DNA of 64,000 nt from Phytophthora quininea (taxonomy: Eukaryota > Oomycota > Peronosporomycetes > Peronosporales > Peronosporaceae): the NCBI GenBank assembly GCA_011947345.1, contig JAAVTG010000012.1, forward strand, positions 62,001 to 126,000, read 5' to 3'. The notes under the pieces were generated by a model that saw only the letters and a program-made list of their open reading frames with translations, made no database searches and was not told the DNA's origin. How positions within the stretch are numbered: position 1 is the first letter of the stretch; the number at the start of each line of letters is the position of its first letter. This document shows positions 31,602-42,450 of this stretch, piece after piece. The translations under genes and the position numbers were made by a program.

Positions 31602-33839
31602 ATGGTGTTTTCCAGACAAGAGATCCACGATGACGTGCTCAAGTCGCTTCCGAAGCTGCACGCGGCGCTGCGGAGCGATCCGCCGACGACCGACCGACTC
31701 TGGAGACGAACGTCAAGTGACACGGCCAAGGTCAGCACGTTTGAGTTGGTGGGGGTGGCTCCGACTGCTGATCAAGACGGGACGGAAGTGCAGTACGCGA
31801 TCGCAGGGTCGACACAAGTGCACTGCCATCTGAACGAGGTCTTGAGCGTCCTCACTAGTCCAAATTCCAGCGACTATGAAGGAACGATGGAGACGCTGTA
31901 CGGCAAGCGGTTTGATGGCGGCGAAGTGCTTTACCATGAACGGTGCCATCTCACTCCCAACGCGGACGAACATGAAGGAAACTTTAGCATCGGAGGCGAC
32001 GTCCTTCTGGATGTCAAGATGGCGTCGCTGCGGCCGAGTTTGCTCAGTCTCGTCCCCAAGAGCGTGTGCCAACCGGACCCTCGAAGTGTGCAGCGGTTCT
32101 GCTTCCAATCGCTCACACATCATTACCCCGGCGCGGACCGAGCGGTTCACGTCGTGAAGACGCTGCCCAGGCGGATCCACGACCAGATCGTTCCTCGGGA
32201 CTGCTGCTCGTCGCTGTGCTGCGATGTCGACCACCTTGGCGTGGCTTTCGACATTGAATCCATGTCAGAGGACGAAGACACAGGCCAGCCTGAAACCACG
32301 CGGATCTTCGTTCATGCCTACGCGGCGACTCCTTTATCGGACGGGTTTGATCAGCGGCGGCTCAATCGCACAGCGATGCCCCGTGTTAATTCAGAGGTGA
32401 AGCATGTGCTGCAGCTTCTCGTCAGCCAGTTGACCGGCTTCGAACGGATCATCAAGCGCCGTCGACTGGGTCTCCAGTCTTTCATTTATTTCCCGCCGTC
32501 CATCAGTAAGGAGGCGAACGAGCAGCCCACTCGCTGCGTGTGTGTGAGTTGTCTGAAGCGGTTTACTTTGTTCCGACGCGAGTTTTACTGCCAAGTGTGC
32601 GGCCACGTCGTGTGTGGGGATTGCTCCCAATTCTACGAGGTAGAGCCTCGCGCAGGTGAAATCCGGAAGAACCGCGTCTGTCGCCACTGCGTCAACAGCG
32701 TCGACGCGTGCACTTTCGCCAGCGAGGACGTCGCCGCCGCGCTGGGGCCGAACGTCGTCCCCGTGCGACGCAGCTCGGGCTGGTCGCAGATCTTCGACGA
32801 CGACGAGCTCGACAGCGAGGACGAAGACGACGGCTGTGCTGGCATCGTGGCCGAATTCCACTCCGGAGGCCGCATCGACAGGTTCGAGGAGCTCGCCCAG
32901 CTCGGCGAGATGATGGCGAGGGCCAAGCAGCGACTTCGCGCCAGAGCACCGCCCGCACCTCGCCCGCGAGTGCAGTTTAGCCTGCCTTCAAACCCAACGT
33001 CGATCGTCCCTCGAAGTGGCGGCAGCGCTCTTGAGATGACCAAAGTCCGCGTCCAACGGCAGCTGGAAAGGTATCTCAACCGCTCGCTGGTCGATGCGCA
33101 GGAGAAGTACTCGCTCCACAGCTTGGAGACGGCCAGTCTGACGCGGAACTACCGATACGCTTTCGACGCCGGCAAGACCAAGTACGAAGGCCACCCACTG
33201 CCTCCGATCCCGACCGCAGCGCGGGAATCGCTTCGTCTGCAGCATCTCCGGGCCTCGGGCATCCTAGAGCCTGAATACGACCACTCTGCGCTCGATTTGA
33301 TCGCCCAAGTGGCTGCGAAGCGACTCGACTGCCCCATCGGCTTCATCTCGCTAGTGGACGAGTCCGTCTTCCACTCGGTTGGGACGTTCCCACCGCGCAA
33401 CTTTGGCTTGCAAGCTCCACGCGTAGAGAGCATGTGCGCCCACACCGTGTACGTCGACAAGCCGCTGGTCATCAAGAATGCGCAGAGCGACCTGCGCTTC
33501 GCTCGGATGCTGGTGGTGCGCGACCACGGCGTGAGGTTCTACGCCGGCTTCCCCATTCGAGCGCCCGACGGCTCCATCGTGGCGACGTTGTGCGCTTCGG
33601 ACCGAGTCCCGCACACCAACATTTCGGACGCAGACTACGCCACGATGCAGACGCTAGCGACCGTGGCGGCGCAGATGATCGCGCCGTCGAACCGCGTGCT
33701 CAGCATCCCGCAGCAGCCGAGGATGCAGTCGGACGCCATCAGTCGAGTCCAGCAAAGAGTGCACAGCCACGACAATCCCAGTCGCAAGAAGCCACTGAAG
33801 CTGCAGAACTCCAAGATCACCATGATCCAGTGGAAGTAG
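31602..33839 (+). CDS. START-like/FYVE/GAF protein, array copy 1 (native 5' end)
   Basis: 745 codons from ATG 31602 (MVFSRQEIHDDVLKSL); the true start may lie upstream. Order: an N-terminal START-like lipid-binding region (about residues 1-230); a zinc finger at about 313-368 with four C-x2-C pairs (CVSCLKRF, YCQVCGHVVCGDC, CRHC) in FYVE spacing; an acidic linker (DDDELDSEDEDDG, about 400-412); and a C-terminal GAF domain at about 564-690 (SMCAHTVYVDKPLVIKNA, RFYAGFPIRAPDGSIVATLC). The FYVE basic motif that binds PI3P is RREFYC instead of RRHHCR, so canonical PI3P binding is doubtful. Role: probably an intracellular lipid- or small-molecule-sensing adaptor. No frame break, unlike many neighbours. 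The first nine bases lie outside the tandem repeat, so this is the only copy joined to unique upstream DNA. Confidence 0.82.
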   Translation: MVFSRQEIHDDVLKSLPKLHAALRSDPPTTDRLWRRTSSDTAKVSTFELVGVAPTADQDGTEVQYAIAGSTQVHCHLNEVLSVLTSPNSSDYEGTMETLYGKRFDGGEVLYHERCHLTPNADEHEGNFSIGGDVLLDVKMASLRPSLLSLVPKSVCQPDPRSVQRFCFQSLTHHYPGADRAVHVVKTLPRRIHDQIVPRDCCSSLCCDVDHLGVAFDIESMSEDEDTGQPETTRIFVHAYAATPLSDGFDQRRLNRTAMPRVNSEVKHVLQLLVSQLTGFERIIKRRRLGLQSFIYFPPSISKEANEQPTRCVCVSCLKRFTLFRREFYCQVCGHVVCGDCSQFYEVEPRAGEIRKNRVCRHCVNSVDACTFASEDVAAALGPNVVPVRRSSGWSQIFDDDELDSEDEDDGCAGIVAEFHSGGRIDRFEELAQLGEMMARAKQRLRARAPPAPRPRVQFSLPSNPTSIVPRSGGSALEMTKVRVQRQLERYLNRSLVDAQEKYSLHSLETASLTRNYRYAFDAGKTKYEGHPLPPIPTAARESLRLQHLRASGILEPEYDHSALDLIAQVAAKRLDCPIGFISLVDESVFHSVGTFPPRNFGLQAPRVESMCAHTVYVDKPLVIKNAQSDLRFARMLVVRDHGVRFYAGFPIRAPDGSIVATLCASDRVPHTNISDADYATMQTLATVAAQMIAPSNRVLSIPQQPRMQSDAISRVQQRVHSHDNPSRKKPLKLQNSKITMIQWK

Positions 33840-33858
33840 AGGAACGCATTAAAGTCCA

Positions 33859-34515
33859 TCAAATACAGCGAGAAGACTTCTCTCTTGCAAGGCAACAGCA
33901 GCAGCCGGACGAAAGGTTTCGTTGAAGCGATCCCATGCGCCGGCCCTGGTCGGTGTCTGGTCCAAGTTGTACAAGCTCGGTGGCCTTGAATTGCCCCCAC
34001 GATGCGTCGGTCGTCTGGTCTCGAGACTTGAAGGGTTGACGGATCGAGTCTGACGCAGCGTTGCCAATTAGTCTGCCGAGCTTTTCCAGACAAGACTCTG
34101 CGACTGCGACCGTCTCGATGACTTGATCGCTTTCGGCGTCAAGAGCAAACACCGTCCACGAGTATGAGAGTGCAGTGTCCTTGCGACCACCACCTCGACG
34201 ACGACGACCGAGTACACCGCGGACATCAATTTCCTTGCCTTCCTCGTTGAAACCTTTCCTGTTTTCCACGCACGGTAGGGTATCCGTGTTTCACTCGCAT
34301 GTATCCACGGCCACGAACAGCGTCGAAGCCTCGCAGAGATCTTGTCTGGCCAAGCTGAAGACGCAGCCGATGTCTGCCAAGTCGTTGGAAAGCACGAGAA
34401 AGAATAACGTCGGCCCAACGCGGCTAAAAGTCCAGCCGACGATGTCAACACGCCGAGCTTGAAGGCCAACAAACTCCCAACGCTGCTCGCTCCGCCGAGA
34501 ACCGCAAAGTGCCAC
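33859..34515 (-). other. Coding-like minus-strand stretch in the spacer (unknown)
   Basis: One minus-strand frame stays open for about 219 codons except for a single TGA near 34290. It reads IVGWTFSRVGPTLFFLVLSNDLADIG, then ENRKGFNEEGKEIDVRGVLG and SYSWTVFALDAESDQVIETVAV. The composition (balanced hydrophobic/charged, few repeats) is more protein-like than the other frames. It recurs at 42470-43126 in unit 2; unit 3 holds only the 3' part. I do not recognise a family. It could be a relic of a gene that was beside the FYVE-GAF gene before amplification. Confidence 0.3.
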
Positions 34516-37471
34516 GAACTCGAAGACTCCGCCCCTTTACCACAGCAGTTAAAACATCGAACTGGGACATCCCATCGGGCATCGACTCGCCAGGCCAACT
34601 TCGAAGTGGTGGCATTCTCATCAGAAGAGAGAGAGCGTCGGCGCCGGTCCGCTTGACGACTCGTCAATGACGAGATGCAGCAGCAAACAGTACCAGCAGC
34701 TTCGGCGTTTCGACTACCAAGATGAGAGAAGCTCGGTCGTCGATCCGTCTTGCAGGCAGTAGAGTGCAGCTACCGTAGCATACACTCAAAAGTGACATGT
34801 TAGCTTCTGCCTGATCTTCGTTCGTTGTTAAGTGTACCTACCACGGACTCGCCAACTTGGCAGCACGTTCTGCTGGTTCTTCTACTTGGCGATCGCGGCG
34901 CAAATTGCAAACTGGGAGGCTGAATCCGCCGCGGTGGCCGCGGTCGCATCTGATCACCATGTTGTCCATCGCCAACGTGCTCGTCGAAGGTCGAGCCGAG
35001 AACTTGTCGTATCAGGTTGCCTTTCAGGGAAATTGTCGCTCGACGCGCTTGCGACCAACGCTGCCAACTCAGCATGCCAACGACCTGGCTCAACCACAAC
35101 AGCAACAAAAACTGATCAAGAATTCCAAGACGATCGAGACTTCACAAGAACGTACCTCGCATGCGATCTTGTCATGACTGTCAGCCGAAGTCGTAGCCTT
35201 TGAGGTGCTGTCCAGCGCTACCTTTATCCGCCAACTTGGGCGCGGTCGAAGAGGTTGGTCGAGCTACAGACACCACCAACAGATCAATAAAAAAGCAAAA
35301 CATATCACAAGAGAAATCGTGTTGCACCAACCTCTTTTCCAGCTGCGAGTCTTCAACATTTTTCTGATTCCCGTCGCCTTGGAGTGTCCTTTTGGCAAAC
35401 GCGCGAACGAAGGCAAAGTACTCCGCACGAACATGCCGCGTGCTCAAACCGCGAGCGGCTTTGAAGCATCGTCGTCGCAGCCGAGCCCCACTTGCTTTCC
35501 CGGCAGCCCGCCGTCGACGGCGACATTCGCAGCTTTCCCCGAAGATCTGTTCAAGCGGCGCCTTCTTCTCCCCATCGACTGGGTCCAGCATTCTTGCGCC
35601 GTCGATTTCCCACGCCGTCGACAGCGCGAACGTGCTTGAAGTCGTCATTTCACCGTCCGTCCTTGTCTGCAACTTCGTACGTCAAAGCCGCCGCATTGAC
35701 GACAGCGTGGCCTGAAGCAGAAGTCGCACACGGTGTGCGGCACACCTGATTATCGCTACAACCACGTGCGCCAATATTCACGCGAGGCAATCGACACTGG
35801 CCTGGCCTGTCGGCAAACACAACACCGATCTTGCCTGGCGATTGTCCCCGCTGCTCCTCGCGTTGTCAAACCTACCGCAGCAGCGTCGCCGCCATTCGGC
35901 CGCATTTGGAAGTTATCGCAATTGACGGCAGCGAAGACAGCGTTATCGTCGCTCGCACGCGTACCTCGTGCAGTGATCTTGCCGCTAAATGCGATCGCCT
36001 CCCGTCCGTCAAAACCAGCACGGCTGCTCGACCGTGAGCATCGAAGCCGAGCTTGAAGCGATCTTGCAGAAATGTGACGAGCCTGGGTCGGTCGTAATCG
36101 CCTTCGATTGTGCTGCGGTCGCGTCAGACTGCCAGTGCAGCGCACCTGTCGAGCGATATAACGGCGAGCGTAACACCGCTGTGCAATTCACAGCAGCCGG
36201 TCGGCATGGATTGCTGCAGTACCGCCGCCGCACGTGTAGCTGCCACGAGCAGATCGATCGGCGTACTGCATCCGTGACCGCCAAATAAACGGCGTGCACA
36301 CAGCACAGCGAACATGCCTTCTCAAGTTGTGCACAGCTGGAGAGAGAGCGTCAAGTGTACCGCTGTGCAGTTCGTCGCAGCACGCCGGCAGAGCTTCGTC
36401 GCTTGGTCAGCACGGGCACCTTGGGGAACGGGTTGTTTTGCGCTGGATTGGGACCTGCTACCGCTGTGGTTGTCTTCGTCGGCTGTACAGATCGGCGGCT
36501 GCCTGGAACAGGAAGTGCTGACCGCAGTGCTGGGGGTAGATACGTCTGTGCAGCGCCGGTAGCACTGCTACACCGGAAGTGTTCGCCGCGCGCGTGCGGT
36601 AGCTCTGTACAGGTCATCGCAGCGGCATGCACAGTCACCGATGTCTGGCGCCAACATGTTGTGTTGTAGCACCACCCCGTCGTAGTCTAGTAGTTGTTGC
36701 CACGAGCAGAGCTTTCGACGTTATGCGGCTGTGACCGCCGAATAAAGTCGTCTGTTGCAGTACACTTGTCTGAAGCCGGAATAATAGCGGCCCGCGTCGT
36801 AGTCACCGCAGAGGCACTCGTAATGGCGCCGGTCAACAGACTTGCACATGCGCACAATAGCATGCTGGGTCCAGACGCGCAGCAGCGATGACTTCCCCGG
36901 TAGCTGGACTCCATACATGAACGGCGCAGCAGGTGTGTGCGATCACCTCCTGGATAGCGGACTACTAGCAAAGCCGCTACGCCGATACGTAAGCCGCGAG
37001 ATGTCCAGCAAGTGACGCCCGCGGCGAGCTTGGTACATGAACGTGCGGCAGTCATCCTGTGCTGAAGACTACCAGCGGGACGTGCACATCGTGGGCAAGC
37101 GAGCTCGCGATGGACGGGAACGAGTGGGTGTTGCCGTGCCTGTGACCAACTCGACACCGCAGACGCCGGTAGTAAAGTCCACGAGACACACGGCCAAGCC
37201 GTCGTGCTGCAAGAATACCGGCCCACAGTCGACGCCGTCCACAGTGGACGGGCAGCTCCCAGTGAGATGATGGCCTTGACGCAAAGTAGACCCGCTTGGC
37301 AGACTTGTCGGCGGTGATCTTGTCCTCCATCCTGGCTGCGAACCTCGCCACGCCGTCGCCAGTACCGGTGATCGGCTGGGTGATAGCACTGTGCTGGATG
37401 AAATGCCCGCGTGCCGACGGACGAGCAGCTGCATCTTGCAGTAGTCATCATCACGGCGTAGTCATCGCCAA

Positions 37472-37498
37472 GTCATGCATGTCATGCATGTCATGCAG
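37472..37498. repeat. Nine-base minisatellite (GTCATGCAT)x3
   Basis: Three perfect tandem copies of GTCATGCAT, present identically in unit 2 at 46073-46099. Confidence 0.85.
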
Positions 37499-40497
37499 TC
37501 GATCTGATCTTGGTGTAGTCGCCCGTGGGTGTTCTGCCAACTGCTACAGCGGTAGACACGGTGCTGCACAGGAGGGATGGTCGGTGGCCGCCGGTGTGCA
37601 CGCGTGGTCACCAGTACAAGTCACCTCGCTGTGGCAGCCTCGTAATGAGCAGTGTGCGTCGGTCTTCACACACGGCCGATCAAGCGTCCATGCAGACTAC
37701 ATCGCGTAGCACCCGCATCCAGCCGTAGAGAGCACCGCCCAACGGCACGATCAACCCAAGCCACTGCCATCACTGGCATAGCGCAGCAGCAGAAGGCGAC
37801 ACGGCCGTCACTGAAGCCGATGTGCTCTTGTTACAGTCGCCGGTACGTGCCTCCGCTGCTTCAGACATTGCAGCCGGAGACAATGACACCGTACAGGATG
37901 GGTAGTCAGCGGGCACGCGTCGTCACCAGTAGCCGTGGCAGCATTGATGTTACCAGTAGTGGTCTTCGCACACCGCATGTCGGGCTGTGCCATGTAGTAG
38001 TCGTACCCAGCAGTAGATAACCTCGTCCAATGGCACGGCCACTCGAGTCACCATCCAGTGCAGACGTCGTCGGTGTAGCCGAAGCGATCTTGCTGCAGTC
38101 ACCAGTACATGCCACCGTCGGATGGCTGGGAGCAGAGCCTGAAGCAGTAGTCGACAGTACTGTACCGGATGGACCCCTTTGTAGTCGGCAGCCGAGGCCT
38201 GGAGCAGGAGGTAGTGTGCAGCCTCGTACGCGACCAGGCAACACGCTCAATGGGGTAGCCTGGAGGCGGTAGCACCCCATCATCGAGAGCGCCAGCGCAC
38301 AGCGGGTAGCGGAGGTGTTGAGGCCATGTAGCTGCTGCTGGACAAGTTCTTGTCGAACCCAATGGCACGGGCTTGGTGCGTGTTGGCTGTGCCTTGCTCG
38401 AAGCTATGGTGTAGTCTCTTAGCATGGACTGGAGACCACCATGCAGCGAGAACGCCGCGCAGTGGCTTGTCGGATCAGCGACCCAGTGCTGATGGCAAGC
38501 TGGCCGGCTGGTGTCGTGGGCTTGGTGGGCTTCGGCTTCGGCAGCAAAGTGACACCCGACCGGAGAGAAGTTGAGGCGGCTGCAGTGAGGCCCCCGCACA
38601 GCGACAGCTCTGGGCCGCGCCGCTTGCTGGCAGAGACGCACACTTGAGGCGAAGGTCAGGTTGGCGGTGCGGCCTTGAGTCGATGTCCGCGCCGCTAGGA
38701 GATGGCGTCCCTTCAAGATCGACCGAGAGCAATCACATCGACAGCGCAATCAGTTGCAGGCCACGAAAAACAACGGTGCCGTACACTCCGTACGTACCTC
38801 AACGGAGACAGCCCGGGCCGACGTACTCAGACGCTCGAACGCACACCGAGCGCGCAGTGCTGGACGACTCCGTGCTGGAACGCAGGGAGCGGTGTACTCA
38901 GATGGCACTTGGTCGATGGATGCCCGATCAAGTCGAAGGGCCGTCGGTCAAAACGCCGACACGGCGAACATGACTCGCGATCCCGGCAGCATTTCGGGCT
39001 CTTTACAGTTGCCGGCGCGAATCGCAAAATGAAGCTCGACTCCGAAAGTCGGAGCGGTCGGCGCTGGCCGCCAGTGCTTTCGGGCCCTGTCGCGGTTGCA
39101 AGTTCGGTGGACTGGTCCCACGCGGCTTGCTGTCGCGCGGCGACGCAAAGTTCATGCTCGATAGCTTCTTGCGGGGACTACTGCGTCGGGATTCTATTGC
39201 CGACGGCGGCCAAATGCGCCGGAAAACCAGTCCCCGATCGGCGTTGAGAGGGTCGCGCTTACAGCGAGCGTGGACAAATCCCTCGTTTGGCCGCAACAAA
39301 AGACGCCAAACCAGATCGAGCAGGCCGCACAAAACGCGCCGAAACCAGACCAAGTGCGACGACCGGCGGGCTGGCCGCTTCTCTCGCGCTGACGCGAGCG
39401 CTCGAGGCTCCGAAAGTGCCGAGTGTCAGACGCTCGCGATGCGGAGTTTGTATGGGCAAGGCTCGACAAGCTCGGTCGACTCGGTCGACTCGACCGAATG
39501 CTCATTGCAGCAGGCCGTTGTCGACCGGTGCGTGCCAGCACTGCGGTTGCAACCGACCTGGTTCCGCCTTGTAGCGCACCTTTGATCCAGTCGCTCGCCA
39601 GCCTCATGCAATCGTCTGCATGTCCAATGTCAAGTCAATGCCAGCATCAATGTCCCGGCACATTCAGACGCGCACACACACACTACAGGCAGGCTACCGG
39701 AGCCTCGGAAGACGGCAACGTCTGATTTCGTGACCGGCGCTGTGTCGTTCGACTGGGTCGCGCGCGGGGCTGCATGTCTGCTGTCCGCGACGCCAAGCCG
39801 TTCGGCACACGGAGTGCTGACAGAACTGCGCTGTTCCACTACGGCAGGCCGGACAATATGCACTAAGACCAGTAGGTTGTCCGTTGGCGCAGACAATGCT
39901 CTCGTGTGGAGAAGAGTTTCCCATACACGAACGAGGCAAGAGGTGGCGCATCTTGCCGCCCATGGAGCTGCGGCAGCCAACTAGGCAGCAACCGACCAGG
40001 CAGCAACCAACCGGAACAACCAGCACGGCTCGCCATGCTCGCAGGCTGCAGCGGCATTGACATTGATATTGACATTGAAGTGCTCACCACACGTCACAGA
40101 CGCAAATGATTGTCGCTGTAGCTCTATTCGCATTAAAGTACGCCGCGATCTTCCCGCATCGCTTCCGCATTCTACGACGCTGATGGAGCTCTCCAGTCTT
40201 CGTACGTGAGCGGCGGCGCTGTCCAGACAGGAGATCCACGACGACGTGCTCCGGTCGCTTCCGAAGCTGCACACGGCGCTGCGGAGCGATCCGTCGACGA
40301 CCGACCGACTCTGGAGACGAACGTCAAGTGACACGGCCAAGGTCAGCACGTTTGAGTTGGTGGGGGTGGCTCCGACTGCTGATCAAGACGGGACGGAAGT
40401 GCAGTACGCGATCGCAGCGTCGACACAAGTGCACTGCCATCTGAGCGAGGTCTTGAGCGTCCTCACCAGTCCAAATTCCAGCGACTATGAAGGAACG

Positions 40498-42450
40498 ATG
40501 GAGACGCTGTACGGCAAGCGGTTTGATGGCGGCGAAGTGCTTTACCATGAACGGTGCCACCTCACTCCCAACGCGGACGAACATGAAGGAAACTTTAGCA
40601 CCGGAGGCGACGTCCTTCTGGATGTCAAGATGGCGTCGCTGCGGCCGAGTTTGCTCAGTCTCGTCCCCAAGAGCGTGTGCCAACCGGACCCTCGTAGTGT
40701 GCAGAGGTTCTGCTTCCAATCGCTCACACATCATTACCCCGGCGCGGACCGAGCGGTTCACGTCGTGAAGACGCTGCCCAGGCGGATCCACGACCAGATC
40801 GTTCCTCGGGACTGCTGCTCGTCGCTGTGCTGCGATGTCGACCACCTTGGCGTGGCTTTCGACATTGAATCCATGTCAGAGGACGAAGACACAGGCCAGC
40901 CTGAAACCACGCGGATCTTCGTTCATGCCTACGCGGCGACTCCTTTATCGGACGGGTTTGATCAGCGGCGGCTCAATCGCACAGCGATGCCCCGTGTTAA
41001 TTCAGAGGTGAAGCATGTGCTGCAGCTTCTCGTCAGCCAGTTGACCGGCTTCGAACGGATCATCAAGCGCCGTCGACTGGGTCTCCAGTCTTTCATTTAT
41101 TTCCCGCCGTCCATCAGTAAGGAGGCGAACGAGCAGCCCACTCGCTGCGTGTGTGTGAGTTGTCTGAAGCGGTTTACTTTGTTCCGACGCGAGTTTTACT
41201 GCCAAGTGTGCGGCCACGTCGTGTGTGGGGATTGCTCCCAATTCTACGAGGTAGAGCCTCGCGCAGGTGAAATCCGGAAGAACCGCGTCTGTCGCCACTG
41301 CGTCAACAGCGTCGACGCGTGCACTTTCGCCAGCGAGGACGTCGCCGCCGCGCTGGGGCCGAACGTCGTCCCCGTGCGACGCAGCTCGGGCTGGTCGCAG
41401 ATCTTCGACGACGACGAGCTCGACACCGAGGACGAAGACGACGGCTGTGCTGGCATCGTGGCCGAATTCCACTCCGGAGGCCGCATCGACAGGTTCGAGG
41501 AGCTCGCCCAGCTCGGCGAGATGATGGCGAGGGCCAAGCAGCGACTTCGCGCCAGAGCACCGCCCGCACCTCGCCCGCGAGTGCAGTTTAGCCTGCCTTC
41601 AAACCCAACGTCGATCGTCCCTCGAAGTGGCGGCAGCGCTCTTGAGATGACCAAAGTCCGCGTCCAACGGCAGCTGGAAAGGTATCTCAACCGCTCGCTG
41701 GTCGATGCGCAGGAGAAGTACTCGCTCCACAGCTTGGAGACGGCCAGTCTGACGCGGAACTACCGATACGCTTTCGACGCCGGCAAGACCAAGTACGAAG
41801 GCCACCCACTGCCTCCGATCCCGACCGCAGCGCGGGAATCGCTTCGTCTGCAGCATCTCCGGGCCTCGGGCATCCTAGAGCCTGAATACGACCACTCTGC
41901 GCTCGATTTGATCGCCCAAGTGGCTGCGAAGCGACTCGACTGCCCCATCGGCTTCATCTCGCTAGTGGACGAGTCCGTCTTCCACTCGGTTGGGACGTTC
42001 CCACCGCGCAACTTTGGCTTGCAAGCTCCACGCGTAGAGAGCATGTGCGCCCACACCGTGTACGTCGACAAGCCGCTGGTCATCAAGAATGCGCAGAGCG
42101 ACCTGCGCTTCGCTCGGATGCTGGTGGTGCGCGACCACGGCGTGAGGTTCTACGCCGGCTTCCCCATTCGAGCGCCCGACGGCTCCATCGTGGCGACGTT
42201 GTGCGCTTCGGACCGAGTCCCGCACACCAGCATTTCGGACGCAGACTACGCCACGATGCAGACGCTAGCGACCGTGGCGGCGCAGATGATCGCGCCGTCG
42301 AACCGCGTGCTCAGCATCCCGCAGCAGCCGAGGATGCAGTCGGACGCCATCAGTCGAGTCCAGCAAAGAGTGCACAGCCACGACAATCCCAGTCGCAAGA
42401 AGCCACTGAAGCTGCAGAACTCCAAGATCACCATGATCCAGTGGAAGTAG
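40498..42450 (+). CDS. FYVE-GAF protein, array copy 2 (5'-truncated)
   Basis: The frame is open from 40210 (after a TGA at 40207-40209) to 42450, but no ATG occurs before 40498, so translation from the first ATG would give 650 residues lacking part of the START-like region. The conceptual N-terminus (LSRQEIHDDVLRSLPKLH) matches copy 1 right up to the repeat junction. Zinc finger, acidic linker and GAF domain are intact; only a few residues differ from copy 1 (for example D-T-E for D-S-E in the acidic stretch, and HTS for HTN near the end of GAF). The native promoter is missing; expression would depend on spacer sequence. A long frame kept open despite this suggests recency or selection. Confidence 0.7.
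   Translation: METLYGKRFDGGEVLYHERCHLTPNADEHEGNFSTGGDVLLDVKMASLRPSLLSLVPKSVCQPDPRSVQRFCFQSLTHHYPGADRAVHVVKTLPRRIHDQIVPRDCCSSLCCDVDHLGVAFDIESMSEDEDTGQPETTRIFVHAYAATPLSDGFDQRRLNRTAMPRVNSEVKHVLQLLVSQLTGFERIIKRRRLGLQSFIYFPPSISKEANEQPTRCVCVSCLKRFTLFRREFYCQVCGHVVCGDCSQFYEVEPRAGEIRKNRVCRHCVNSVDACTFASEDVAAALGPNVVPVRRSSGWSQIFDDDELDTEDEDDGCAGIVAEFHSGGRIDRFEELAQLGEMMARAKQRLRARAPPAPRPRVQFSLPSNPTSIVPRSGGSALEMTKVRVQRQLERYLNRSLVDAQEKYSLHSLETASLTRNYRYAFDAGKTKYEGHPLPPIPTAARESLRLQHLRASGILEPEYDHSALDLIAQVAAKRLDCPIGFISLVDESVFHSVGTFPPRNFGLQAPRVESMCAHTVYVDKPLVIKNAQSDLRFARMLVVRDHGVRFYAGFPIRAPDGSIVATLCASDRVPHTSISDADYATMQTLATVAAQMIAPSNRVLSIPQQPRMQSDAISRVQQRVHSHDNPSRKKPLKLQNSKITMIQWK

Larger units (their letters stand above)
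33840..40221. other. Array unit 1 spacer, 6.4 kb, no recognised gene
   Basis: GC-rich DNA with many short open stretches on both strands and none with a family motif I recognise. From about 36000 to 38400 it has the look of degenerate repeats: related stretches such as CCGCTGTGCAATTCACAGCAG (near 36177) and CCGCTGTGCAGTTCGTCGCAG (near 36360), or GATGTGCTCTTGTTACAGTCGCC and GATCTTGCTGCAGTCACCAG about 265 bases apart. Near 39475-39497 GGTCGACT repeats form a palindromic patch. Near 40056-40080 there is a GACATT microsatellite. Confidence 0.55.

Noticed and set aside
33434..33925. 163-codon frame overlapping the 3' end of FYVE-GAF copy 1 (and its repeats)
   Set aside because: Alternative frame of the GAF-coding region; recurs only because the unit is duplicated.
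37472..37498. Possible CRISPR-like array at the GTCATGCAT repeats
   Set aside because: Perfect head-to-tail 9-mers without spacers in a eukaryotic genome; an ordinary minisatellite.
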